A stretch of 45,276 bases of DNA, taken from contig JAYMGJ010000786.1 in assembly GCA_037178675.1 (NCBI GenBank), positions 1 through 45,276 on the forward strand. The letters are read 5' to 3'. The translations under genes were made by a program, and so were the position numbers. The notes below the pieces were generated by a model. The model did no database searches, was not told where the DNA came from, and worked only from the letters and a program-made list of their open reading frames with translations. Shown piece by piece: positions 23,701 through 34,345 of the stretch; position 1 is the first letter of the stretch; each line of letters begins with the position of its first letter. Origin of the DNA: Scleroderma bovista. Its lineage: Eukaryota; Basidiomycota; Agaricomycetes; Boletales; Sclerodermataceae.

Positions 23701-25735
23701 GAATGAGAGGTAATCCATCTCTCGCTTCTATGGTCCTTAACTTACAACTGCCGCAGGATGAGGGATCATTTAGTTCATCTGTATAATGCGATTTACCCGC
23801 CTATCTATTTACAGGGCTCGATCGTCGAACTTGACTGGTCCACTCTCGAGGATGACTTCGATTGCATCACCATTGTCCAGGAGTCCATTCGGGATATCCT
23901 CCGGTACCTCCAGTCCAGTGATGATTTCTGGAAATACTTGATGGATGTGGTTCGTCTGGCGCGCCTGGGTCTCACCTTCAGTGCTCGGCCTGTCGTCCTA
24001 AGCTCTGCTTCGTGTGCCCCCCATGGTCTTCTCAAGTGGATCCCTTCCCTACGTCCAAGTGAGGGAGATTACTATGTTGTGGAATCAATTGTGAAGGTTC
24101 TTGATGGGTGCGAGGATCACTGCATATCATTGGGAGTGTCCGCTTTGCGGTGAGTGTACTACAGTGACTGTTTGCAGGTCAGATGGTGACGTATTTTTAG
24201 ATACATGCTTCTAAAAGGTGTCCGCTTGGACACTTCTGTCATTTATGACTACGTGGAAGAGATTTGCAGCGTTACCATCCTGTCGCTTCATCTTCACCCC
24301 GATGGGGGGACCCCACCCTTGCATAACACTCTGTTCCCGCGACACTGGCTAACAAATCCGTATAAATTCCTTGGCAACAAAGAAACGACCTCCGTCTATT
24401 CGCTTCTAGACTGCGTGCAGTATTTGATGAATCGACTCCGTTCAGGCAAAGCACAGAGTACGTCAGGTATTGCATGCCGCGCAATCGATCTGACTTACCA
24501 TTGCCAGGGTGGTTTACTCTACCTCAAAACAAAGATCCATTTGTGGATATCACTGTGGCCAAATTGTACGTCGTCAGATTGAGCCGATTCTTATGGGAAC
24601 TGAACCCCTTTTCAGGTGCCGACTGCTCTGCATTGGTGTGTATGTCGTTTACTGTCAGAATCGTTATCTAATTCCATCCTAGTTGGATACAATGTCCATG
24701 ATGCGGTAATCAGCGAAATAATTTCCGGGATTGTACTTCTTTCGACAAGGGATTCCGATAACGTTGGTGATGAGTATGTTTGTTCCGATATCTGTCATAC
24801 GAGCTGCTGACCACTACGGATTTCAGCAGCCACATCCATCAGCTGGAATACCTGGCCATTATACAGTCATTTGATGATGGCACCCCCTCAAGGGACCTGG
24901 TACACCTGGTACACCAGGACAGGTGTGACATTGCCGGTCTCCTTACTCCTTATGTTCCAAGCCTTGTGTACGAGGACGTTGCCGACATTCCCCGTCTCGT
25001 TACTCGGTCCCAAGATATATGTGACCTTTTTGCTGGACTTGGGCCATGCATCGTAGAAGCCGAATGCACAGAAGACACAGGGGATGATGACATTGATGAT
25101 CCCCAACACCCCGTCGAATCTCAACAAGACCATACGCCAATGTGTGACTGGTCTAACCCCACAGAGCAAGAGATCGCAAGTGCATGTCGCATACAATTGG
25201 CCTACCGATTATATCGTATCCGGCATGCTCGTGCGACTCTTCGGCCTAACCAGTGGAACATGCAGGTTAACAAATACTTCCTGGAGTGTCTCAAGGAGGT
25301 GCTTTTTTGGAAATGGAAGCGCGATTCCTATCGTCACATCTACCTTAACAAATTGCCTGTCCTTCTAGTGTGTCTGGATCGCGGTATGAAGATTGCCCTC
25401 GCTATAAAGAGCAAAGCCAACATTCGCATGTTGAGAGCAAGAGGAGAGAAACTCGAAGGTGCAAAAAGGTGTCTGAACAGGTCAACGTGAGCTCCCACGT
25501 TTTGACGACATGAACTGCTTAGGACGTGTCATTCACTAGGGCCTTGATCAAAGATGGCAGATGGTTGCGAAAGGCCGTAGATCCCCAAGCTTCAATGCAT
25601 GACAGACGCGATGCGGAAGCTTTCAGAACCGCTGCATGCCAAGTGATGGAGTTTATGCAAGAATTGCCGATGGATAAAGAGCATCCAGAGGAAAACTTGA
25701 TCGTTATCGTCGATTCACTGATCGCAGACTTTTAA
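17783..25735 (+). CDS. large SF1 (UvrD/TRANK1-like) helicase with TPR-like region and IQ-motif tail, copy 2
   Basis: This is a many-exon paralogue of copy 1, in the same orientation. Its N-terminus, MVPLDLRKFSVDRLRTKSG, has no counterpart in copy 1. Motifs: Walker A G-R-G-G-S-G/K-T-T (about 19805-19885, split by an intron at the same place as copy 1), PKPRQIFVTKS, Walker B-like YVDEVQDDLIID (about 20880), GDTAQT (about 21017), NYRSHSG (about 21211), HESKGCEYDDV (about 21660) and GLTRARNNLYILD (about 21945). The TPR-like stretch (AERYKEAIHCFKRG, YYRNAAECYSRARE) covers about 22150-22600. A C-x4-C-x3-H site (CRDSHCKQGH) lies near 23565. After a shared ADIPRL block (about 24980) comes an acidic linker, then IQLAYRLYRIR near 25190, a textbook IQ motif (IQ-x3-R-x4-R) that would bind calmodulin or a light chain if used. 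The last intron ends at 25540 in frame (STALIKDGRW), and the protein ends SLIADF. ATP-dependent unwinding or translocation is inferred from the motifs; pathway unknown. Confidence 0.82.
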
Positions 25736-26309
25736 GCTGTGTGGAAAAAGATGTGTAGCACATTGTATCGTCCATCACGCCAGAATATGGACTTTTGAGG
25801 GTGTCTCCGCTTATATTGGTGTCAAGTATACAGTGATGGGTTTCTTCACCACGAGGGGCCCGATGGATAAGTGCAGCATAGCAGCCTTTGAAGACGGAAT
25901 AGCCAGATTTAGATGCTGGCACTTGTGATGGAGACTGTCCGAGAGTCGTCACGGCAGAGGGCGATTCGCGGCTGCATTGCGTTCCATTTCGTCTTCGTCG
26001 TCGTGTGGTCCTCATGGTCCCATGCTTGATGGACAACACAACGCGATTTTTCATTGAGTAGCTTCCCCCAGACCGAAGGCTCGAGATGGACTCAGACATT
26101 CGTTCCATCTGGATCAACCTGGCAATCGGTAATCGCCTGGTCAGGCTGGTCCAGTGCACTTACTCGAGAAGACTTCGCGTCACATTTGTATCGCTCGTTC
26201 GCGCATCTCTGCCAAATGATGAAGGAATCCGAAAAAACAATGACCCGATACCTTAATCAATGAGGAACGGGTAAATAGCTAAACCACTGGTCGTAATTAT
26301 ATAATCACT
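25736..26309. other. convergent intergenic region between helicase copy 2 and PHS1
   Basis: Open frames of up to 151 codons exist on the minus strand (about 25704-26159), but they show no domain, no splice support and a composition like antisense noise. I see only the two 3' flanks here. Confidence 0.4.
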
Positions 26310-27076
26310 TCACTCCTTCTTCTTTCCCTCTATCTTCGATTGTTGGCCTTTTTTTCCAAGGACTTTCCGCCGCGTCTGCATCATGTGGGTGTACATGATC
26401 CATAAACCTGGGAGGATGTGAGCAGGAAGTCGGACCAAGACGAGTTGAAAGACATACCAGGTATCCAAAGGAGTACCATGCCCGCCTTGACCAAATCCTC
26501 GAGATTCCAGTTCAAATACTGATCATTCTTCCACTCTGGAATAGTGCTGAGGGCAACGAGGGCCTCACTTCCCGCGCCCAGTGGATAAAGGACATAGAAG
26601 GTAGTATAACGCAGCCAGGTCAACATAGGGGGTACCTGAGTGCCCATCAGGGATAGGGCGTAGTATGTGTAGCGAGGGACTTCAGTGAGTGACCAGGCAA
26701 GAACCATGGTTGTATAGAATGGATTCAGGTGAGTTGAAGGGAAGCGAGCTACGATTGCCCAGACGAGGATGAGGCGAGAGGAGACTTGCATGAGGGTAGT
26801 GGGGAGAGGAGAGCGGACCAGTCCAAAGAGGACGTGCAACACCTCGAGGGCAGCGAGGGACTGGACGGGCGCGACCACCGACCAGGATGCTGAGTGGGAT
26901 GAAGGGACATATGGGGCCACCAAGGAGACGAGTTTTCTGGAGAGGTCGTTGGTTGCGGCTGCGTCGGAAGCCAGCGACGTGGAGCGGTCAGCTAGTGCGT
27001 TGAGGGTGAGGAAGAGCACAGCACCCCATCCGACTGCGGATGCAGCATTGAATGCGACCAAATACGACCTGGACAT
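26310..27076 (-). CDS. PHS1: very-long-chain 3-hydroxyacyl-CoA dehydratase (PHS1/HACD/PTPLA family)
   Basis: Two exons on the minus strand (27076-26458 and 26407-26310) sum to 717 nt, giving 238 residues. The 50-nt intron is GTATGT...CAG. The product removes water from 3-hydroxyacyl-CoA, the third step of the endoplasmic-reticulum fatty-acid elongation cycle that feeds sphingolipid synthesis. Family blocks are clear: a first membrane span near residues 5-27, AALEVLHVLFGLVRSPLPTT, WSLTEVPRYTYYAL and LRYTTFYVLYPLGAGSE. In the yeast enzyme the catalytic pair is a Tyr and a Glu; here they correspond to the Tyr of VLYPLG and the Glu of GSE. The C-terminus (GLWIMYTHMMQTRRKVLG then a lysine-rich end KKKE) fits a dilysine-like ER retention signal. 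It is divergent from the bZIP gene, with only 167 bp between start codons. Confidence 0.94.
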
Positions 27077-27243
27077 GCTTCAAAGGTTCGGGCATCGCAG
27101 GCACATGACTTCTTTGTATGCTGAGTCATCGACACAAACAAACACCAACAATGTCTTACTAAGACTCGCGTCGAGTTTGATCAAGCCAAAACGCCCCCCG
27201 CTAGTCCGTCGCACAAAATCAATTGGTGACCCCGCACTGCGGT
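27077..27243. promoter_or_regulatory. bidirectional promoter between PHS1 and the bZIP gene
   Basis: A 167-bp stretch separates the two divergent start codons, so both genes must share it or use elements inside the neighbouring coding sequence. It contains no obvious TATA box. A run of A/C-rich sequence (CAAACAAACACCAACAA) lies near its left side. Confidence 0.5.
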
Positions 27244-28166
27244 ATGCTGCAGCAACCGAATCAACAACCCCAGCAACCAGTGCAGCAACAGCAGCCATCA
27301 GATACGCACTCCTCACACACCATCCCCGTTATGCGTCTTCGCGACGATCCCATACCGGCAGCCAACACACCCACATCCCAACCCACTCAATCATTGGCCC
27401 AGCAACAGCCAACTGCACCCACAGCGACCACCTCCACCGCCACCACCACCCGCAACACTCGCAAACGCAAATCCCCGCCAACAGCCGTGACTGCAACTCC
27501 TCCACCCCCACCTCCCCAGCAGCAGCATCCACCACCACCACCACCCCCGGGTATGCATCTAAGTCAAATGCTCCCCCCACCTCATGCCCTTGTACCCCCT
27601 GGCATGCCACACCCACCTCCGCACATATACCAATATGCACCCCCTGAGTACACCCAACCACCCCAGTCTCAGAGTGAACAGCAGCAAGCCATCAACGGCG
27701 ATCCATCTTCTCCAAAAATGGGACCAGGCGGTCGCCAACTGAGCCAGAGTAAACGGGCAGAACAGAACAGGAAAGCGCAGAGAGCCTTCAGAGAAAGGAG
27801 GGATCAGTGAGTACCTGTCTCTTCTCGTCCATTGCGTTTTTCCTTATCGGTTTACTTCCTGTGTGGTTCACTTCTGACCACGTTATCTTCAGACACGTTA
27901 AAGCACTCGAGTCTCGCTCGCAACTACTTGATGCGGCTCTTGCATCGGCCGACGAAGCGAACAGGAGGTGGGAAGAGTGCCGGACGCTTGTGGATCAGTT
28001 GCGCATCGAAAACGCGGCCCTTCGAGCTGCATTGAGCCAGGCTCAGACCCAACTAGGGCAGATAAATCAAGCTTCCGCCCTTGCGCAGCCATCCCAGCCA
28101 CAACAACAGCCGCAGGATAGCAAAGAGGAAAAGACTGAAACTCCCACGACCAAGAGTGATGGATAG
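27244..28166 (+). CDS. Yap-like bZIP transcription factor with Gln/Pro-rich N-terminus
   Basis: Two exons (27244-27806, 27893-28166) sum to 837 nt, giving 278 residues. The start is the ATG of MLQQPNQQPQQPV; an in-frame TTG further upstream is not a plausible start. The first 150 residues are low-complexity Gln, Pro and Thr, with His-Pro-rich runs, typical of activation regions. The basic region is RAEQNRKAQRAFRERRDQ, holding the fungal Yap/Pap1 signature N-R-x-A-Q-x-x-F-R. The leucine zipper follows after the intron (HVKALESRSQLLDAAL, later LRIENAALRAALSQ). The tail is rich in Gln, Ser and Lys (KEEKTETPTTKSDG). It should bind DNA as a dimer in the nucleus; family members govern oxidative or metal stress and secondary metabolism. 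The C-terminal Cys-rich domain of Yap1 is not visible, so redox control of the Yap1 type is unlikely. Confidence 0.9.
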
Positions 28167-29692
28167 CCTTAGCGTGGCATCGACCAAGTGGTTCCGTATA
28201 TGCTGTTTTGTACTTGTTTTTCTTGGCCTGCAACATTCAACTGGGGCGTCATCCTTGAGAGCACCCACCTTTCATATTAGATCTCCCTTTTTTATTTTGC
28301 CAACGTCGACGACGAGCGAGTCTACGATGTAATAATTTGTCGTTCTAACCCGTTTTTCTTGCTGCTGCTCTCGAGACTCGATGCCACTGAGAGCCGAGAG
28401 GACGCCATGGTGATGGTAAGAGGGGACGCTGGGATTGCTGACAAGTGGAACATTTTATGTAACCCAAAGCTTTGTCATCGTCCTCGTCGTCTTTCTTGCA
28501 GCGTTGAAGGACGCCGAAGACACCGGGCCATGGTCGAACCGATCACACAACTCAACGAGCATTGTTTCGTGCAGGGGCCATCTACTACGTCGGTAGATCA
28601 CACGGTATGTGATATTGGCTGTTGTGGTCGCATCCACTTGCTTCGCGACTCTACTATACTACCTCCAGAGCACTCGTTCTTGCCTTGCTCTGCCGAGTCA
28701 CAATCCTTCAACTGGCAGCAGGCCTACATTTCCGCGAGGGAGTCAAACGTAGTCCTCGGCACGTGGTTAGACCGGCTTATGGTTCGGCCATAGGTTATAA
28801 CCTTGCATCCTTCCAAGGCCACTTCCCTAGAGTTGGCATCGGGCACCGCCAGTGGTGGCACGAATCTGCGCACAGCGAAGTTCGGAACGAACGTGCTATC
28901 TGCTTTAAGGGCCAGATATGACGCGGCGAAAAAGATAGGAACGGGCTGCAGGTTGCGTTCATATCTTACTGGCTTATCAGGCCACTCGGCTTTCCCTTGG
29001 CTGGCAGGTCTAATGGTTACGAACGACTGGCCAAGTCCTGCAGACTTGATGGATGGCAATAGAAAGAACTTGTGGTGAATATTGGATATAGATCTGATAG
29101 CCCCCTCTAGGACAAGAAAAACTAGGGTGGTATGTTGGTGAGCATACAAACTAAGGAAGGTGTCCCCCATGTTCTTGTTCTTGATCTTCGGAATTTTAGG
29201 AGGCGTCGTCTCCCATGTTTCGTTTACAGGGATACCTGGGGACAAATGGTCTCCTATTCCTTCTTGGGCGGCACGACTTGAAACAACTTCTTTTGACGAA
29301 TTAGACAGTTTGTGGAGGACCCTGGCATGTACATCTTTCCGAATTTGGCCTATGCTAGATCCAATGTGCAGTTATGTGCTTTAGAGTGGTGTAATATGTA
29401 CTGTATATTAGGGCAGCAATATCGTAAGTCGGGGAATATGTCCCCGGCGGGACAGCTTAAAGAGTGGCTGCAAAAGGAGAAGAAAAATGCATGCCAGGTA
29501 AGCATCTCGGGGCTTGAAGTGCCACTAGAAACCTTGGGATCAAGCTTGCAACACGCCGATAAGGGGCCAAATCCTAACAGGAGGCTGCCTGTAGCACGCT
29601 AGTACACATCAGCTCCGCTCTACGACAAGACGAGAAGAAGCTCGGGTCATCCGCAAGAATATGTACTGCTAGGCTGCTTATTTTTTTCTTTT
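28167..29692. other. gene-poor stretch with no recognised gene
   Basis: Short open frames occur on both strands, the longest 173 codons on the minus strand (29245-28724), but none shows a known domain or a convincing splice pattern. The left end will contain the bZIP 3' untranslated region. It may hold a lineage-specific or decayed gene that I cannot identify. Confidence 0.35.
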
Positions 29693-30402
29693 TCAATCCC
29701 ACGCAAAGATACTTTGGTCATTCGACGCACGGATGATCTCAAATGCTTTCTTCCCCTCTCCATACAGCATCGACATATACACATCCAGCAGACCCATTAG
29801 TGAATGAGCTCTGTCCTCGACTCGCGTCGTCATCCCATGTGGCGCCCACGACATGATTTGAGCAACACACGGACGGTTTCCGAAAAGTCCCTGTTATGCT
29901 CCGGAACTCCAGTGATGCCTACCAAGGTAGGTGCAAGTGAACTCTGGTCACCTATGCTTTGCCAATTCTTGTTAAAGAACTGGTTGGAGTTCTCAGCTCT
30001 TGTAGCGTCCACCCACGCGAGAACCATTCCGGCCACCCACTGAAATCGGGATACCTCTCACTGTTACTCGCAGAACCACGGATCGGGGACGTCGTGGAGG
30101 TACACAGGCATACTTTCATACCATCGATACATGGAATTGATGGCCCCGGATAGCTCTGCGCTGCTTCGCTTGTCGATACAGCAGGTGTCGACCCACAACC
30201 ACTCATATCCGTCCTTCTGAGCCTGCTCGCAACTGTGGAGGATCTTTTGATAGCCATCACGCTGGTGAATTTCATCTCTCTCCGTCCATCTGCACGAGCT
30301 CGACCATCTCGTCATAGTCCACCTTGATCCACTGAGGGATAGAACCACGTACTCTGTTGCTTCGCCATCACAGGACTTGAGGTGATTAGTGCGACGATCC
30401 AC
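29693..30402 (-). pseudogene. HET-domain (heterokaryon incompatibility-like) pseudogene
   Basis: Characteristic HET blocks appear on the minus strand, spread over all three frames: EYVVLS, then QWIKVDYDEMVELVQMDGE, then GYQKILHSCEQAQKDGYEW with LWVDTCCIDKRSSAELSGAI, YLHDVPDP, WPEWFSRGWTLQEL, FFNKNWQSIGDQSS with GITGVPEH, VAQIMSWAPHGMTTRVEDRA, and SLMGLLDVYMSMLYGEGKKA ending SNDQSIFAWD and a stop. Moving between neighbouring blocks needs at least five single-base-scale frame changes with no splice sites between them, for example inside GAGAGAGA near 30285. A few residues normally found between GKKAF and EII also seem missing. Intact family members mediate self/non-self recognition and cell death in ascomycetes and are abundant in mushrooms. 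This copy cannot encode one protein. Confidence 0.85.
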
Positions 30403-30928
30403 TCGCTTTCTTTCCGAGCATAATCAAACTTTCACTCTCAAGAAAAGCTTTTGCCTTGATCAGGCGCATGCTGCACAGGTGCGCATCAGTCTTGACGGGA
30501 TCATTAACTGTGGATGGTATCCATACCTCCTCCAACAGAATTGAAAGATTATTAGACCGGAACGGTAGACGTAGTTGTGGGGATACAGTCAGGTCGGTTC
30601 TCCTCGGTCGGTCGACGTCTTATATATACCCTCAACACAGCGAACACGATTGATGATGGATAAGGGCACAAGATAACACCTATTGTGTCTTGCCGAAAAG
30701 CTTCGCCATAGCACGAGTAATTGAGCGTCCTATGACCATATGGGCGTCAAGTACAACGACTTATTGATCTTCCATGCGATTAATGAAATCAGTGACAATA
30801 TTGAAGTCGAGAAGGAATGACTGCCTTCCCTCCAGTCTTTGGTCTATCTAGGTACAAGGTAATGTTCCATTCTGCCATCCATGGATCTGCATTGACTAGT
30901 TATCTTATCTAATCATAGTACTACACAG
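30403..30928. other. intergenic, no gene recognised
   Basis: Only short frames occur here. An ATG near 30745 opens a frame of under 30 codons without similarity. I see no NOP2 sequence upstream of the acceptor at 30928. Confidence 0.35.
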
Positions 30929-31634
30929 TTCGCGATTTCACGCTCCTTTCCCACCTTCAAAAGCAACTCATACTGTGCGCGATCGAGAGTGTCTCGCCAG
31001 AATCCAAGACAGACGGGTACCTCGTCTACTCAAGTTGTTTTGTCACTGTCGACGAGGAGGAGGCTGTGGTGGACTACGCACTGAAGAAGCGGCCCAACGT
31101 TACGCTCATCGATACTGGGATCGGGTTCGGACGTGCGGGGGTCACAAAGTATCGCGGCAAGACGTTCCACTCATCTTTGAGCCTCGTAAGGAGGTTCTAC
31201 CCGTATATCCATAATATGGATGGATTCTTCGTTGCGAAGTTCAAAGTTAAGAAGCGGGTGATGGTGAAAAACAGTGGTGGTGACGTTGGCGCATAATTGA
31301 CCAAGTCCCCGATACGAGGAAGACGCAAGGTTCAATTTGGAAGAAGATAAGAAGTACATCGAGGGTTTGTGCATTGCCATCTTCTTTTGAGGTCGATTCT
31401 GGTGTACTATTAGTTTATCTTTCAGAGGGACGGCGAAGACAGATGAAGGCGAAAGGACTTTGTATTCCCCCGCGACAAAAAGTCGAACATGCGACCAAGG
31501 CAGTATGCATGAAGGCAGTTACTGAATGTGGTTCATCCATTATATTCATAGGCATGCTCTTGTATGGCTGTATCCGACACTGCTGCTATGATATCTTCTC
31601 TTTCGTTGGTCCGCACCATTCCCTCATATATTGA
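30929..31634 (+). pseudogene. 5'-truncated NOP2 (25S rRNA m5C methyltransferase) fragment
   Basis: After a splice-acceptor-like CAG the sequence reads RDFTLLSHLQKQLILCAIES, then GYLVYSSCFVTVDEEEAVVD and YALKKRPNVTLIDTGIGFGR, and FHSSLSLVRRFYPYIHNMDG with FFVAKFKVKK. This is the C-terminal third of NOP2, including its YSTCS-like motif (here YSSCF). A stop follows at 31294-31296. Further on, YEEDARFNLEEDKKYIE joins across a GTTTGT...CAG intron (31363-31424) to EGRRRQMKAKGLCIPPRQKV, the basic NOP2 tail. A TGA in the frame just before YEED, and loss of everything upstream (the SAM-binding half and catalytic TPPCS motif), make this a non-functional gene fragment. Recognisable similarity ends near 31510. 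A complete functional copy presumably lies elsewhere. Confidence 0.8.
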
Positions 31635-33804
31635 TCAATGAAACGATCACTATACGAGCCACCAAAAGGTATCTGGCATAACTGTGGAAGCGCCCCTGAA
31701 GCTAATCTTGTCAGGGTGTGGGTCACCAAAGTGTCTCTGATCATGTCGACTTTGAATCCCGCATTCGGATGCGAGTTAATACTGTTGAAAAATATTTTGC
31801 GTGTCCATGAGCGCACTTGTAATGCAAGCTTCGGACTTCGGGAGGTAAGTAATTCGAGCCGCGAAATACTTAACTTTATCTGTTTTCGGATTAAGTTGTC
31901 GACACAGCCCAGATGGCATGTGGACCAGCACCGACGAGTCATATTGATCATTGGCGCCTTTTCGTATTTCTAGGGACATTGAACAAGTCACATTCAAGTG
32001 AGTTCGATGCACGTTCAAACCTTCCATGTTACGAGCCTGAGTGCCCTCGCCGAGGTGGCAGTTGGTTGGACTGCAACTATGCGTGACACCAAGAGCGCCA
32101 AGATTTCTGCTTATGGAGACTTCAGCCACCATCATTCGTTGATGCGGCGGCGACCGGAGAGGCATTCAGCATGGTTTGTTTCCAAATCAGTTTTAACTCA
32201 CACAGCAAAGCTGGACATTATGGATCATGACTGGGGATATAAGTGACATTAGTGCCTGGTCGCTAACTTCTCCCATTTTCCTGTCTCAACTTGCAGCTCG
32301 CTGACATGACACAAACTAATCAAATGGCCAGTCCACTGACAAGTAAATAGCTCACTCTATGAGATTCTTGTCCTGTTAAAATTGATTTTTACAGTGGTAC
32401 CTTCTACACTGATACTGTATGATTGTGGTTGGGATATATGCTACTCATTTGATGTTTCTGAACTGATCAAGTTGGTTAGCAATCACATTAGCTGAGGAGG
32501 TAATGGACCTCTATTCCCAGTCACATCTGATTAATGATCTTAATACCTTCTGGAAAGGTCAAATATATTTGGGTAGTGTCTCAACTTCCCTGCTTGGACT
32601 GCAGCATTTGACATGATGTTCGAGGTCATACAGAAAAAACCCATCTCAGTGGTCACCCTGATATATCTCATGGTAAGCCCTAAATACATTTACCATCCTG
32701 ACTTTGCTTTTGATTCAATTGACTCCTTGGCAGTTGCAATACTTTATTATCATAGACATCCTGTGCGTCCTTCACTTGGGACTGTTTCAATACTAGTGCT
32801 CGAGCCAAAGATCATTGATACTAGGTTTTGTACCGGAGGTAGGTCATTGGAATTATTGAAGGTTGACATAACACTCATGGGAGCCAGTACTCCTTTCGCA
32901 TTGGAATAGTAGCTCGAATGAGGCAGGTACCAAATTCATATAACACACAGCTGCAAATTGACTACTATAGTACTATGTCAACAGTTGTGAGCCTTTCACC
33001 ATCTAGCCTTAGAGTATAATCAACTTACACATTTGCTGGCTCTGATGGCAGCTGTAAGCAAGAACTTTGGATGAGTGTTTTCATCATTTGATCAACTCTG
33101 CATACTAGACAACCATACATTTCTCAGCTTCCAAGACTGGGTTGTCATGGTGCCATATGTGCTTGTGCAAAGTATGTGTCCTTCATACTGTTTAATGCTG
33201 CACTCTCATACCTTCAGTCATTCTCCAAATACAGCTTTATGTTCTTTACAACCATTCAAAAAGAGTAATGTTTGTTGTGGTGTTATGTTTCATCATAGAA
33301 ATTGCCATCATGCTTGTAGCAGGGGCTGTCACGAGTCAGTCAATTGCCAGTGATACTATTTAGTGGAAACTGATTGCCATCTTTGATGTCTTAAGCCACT
33401 GCTTGCAAATTGCCTTCAGAAGATATTTATATGTATATCACTATTTTTTCTGCAGGCTTCACTTATGAGCTTCTATTATTTTCCCTTGCTCTGTGGGCCA
33501 CCATTCAGTGCTCTAGATGTTCCTCCCCAGCAACTTGGAATGGGGCTCAATGCCTTAGACTTATTCTTATAGAAGGAAATGTGAAATATTTCCTTACGTG
33601 AGTACTACCACTGGTTGGCAATTGTAAGGAACTAACACAACCTAGCTATGCAACTACGAAATATTTCCGATCTACGAAGCACTCGAGAGGGCCCGGGCGT
33701 TGGTGAGGACGCCTTCCGCAGACCTCGGGGTGAGTTATGGTCGGTACCGGGTAACTGGTATTGATCATCCTGCGACCGGCAAGACCCACAAAGGGCAGGG
33801 CGGA
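31635..33804. other. AT-rich stretch without recognised genes
   Basis: About 2.2 kb carries only short frames and no domain that I recognise. Phrases such as ATTGCCA recur between 33300 and 33420. Base composition is visibly more AT-rich from about 32300 to 33600 than in the coding regions, which suggests old repeat debris, but no termini were found. Confidence 0.35.
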
Positions 33805-34193
33805 TGTATGTCATCTACGACGCACCGAAGCGGCCAGGTTAGATCCCATGCCCTATGTCCTGAGGCACGGCCCTCTCAGTGCTTTGCCGCCCCTTGTATT
33901 TTAGCTTTGACGTATTCTTTGTACCTTAGATACATTGTCTGCTCGGACGTTGAGCCACTCGCGCTTTGACGTCATTAGTGCTGTACTTAAGCCGCCTGTA
34001 GCAGCCTCGAGCTGCAGCAATCCGATTCCCCCCAGTTCCACATTTCACGTCCGAAGTCGTCAGTCTAGCTAAGAAGTCACAAGTTCCTGCCATATCTACA
34101 GCATTCACCGTCCGAGTCCCGAGTCTCTTCTGTCTCTCTTCTCCTTCCCACTTCCTGTCCTCTCGAACACCCGAACCCGCACCTTCCCCTACA
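33805..34193 (+). repeat. putative LTR of gypsy-A
   Basis: The stretch starts near TGTATGTCATC and ends CCCCTACA. It is followed after two bases by TGGAGCCCACCGC, the same primer-binding-like sequence that follows the gypsy-B LTR. No partner LTR is in the window, so the left border is approximate. Confidence 0.5.
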
Positions 34194-34345
34194 TCTGGAG
34201 CCCACCGCAAGTTCAAAGGACCCCCCTGGACCTTGACCTTGCACCCCCTCACTATATCGTGCCTTTGGTTTATTTCTAAGTTCCCTTTTAAGGACCCCGA
34301 GTTCTATCATCATATTTCATTATTCCGCCACAGATCGAAGGAAGT

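Noticed and set aside
25704..26159. 151-codon minus-strand frame between helicase copy 2 and PHS1
   Set aside because: It overlaps the helicase 3' end, is rich in Ser and Arg without any domain, and has no splice evidence.
26769..27647. 292-codon plus-strand frame across PHS1 and the bZIP gene
   Set aside because: It is antisense to PHS1 and out of frame with the bZIP coding sequence; both real genes have clear domains.
27329..27661. 110-codon minus-strand frame opposite the bZIP gene
   Set aside because: Its Val/Gly-rich sequence is the mirror of the Pro/His/Thr-rich low-complexity region of the bZIP protein.
28724..29245. 173-codon minus-strand frame
   Set aside because: No recognisable domain and overlapping frames of similar quality on the other strand. 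Not enough to call a gene.
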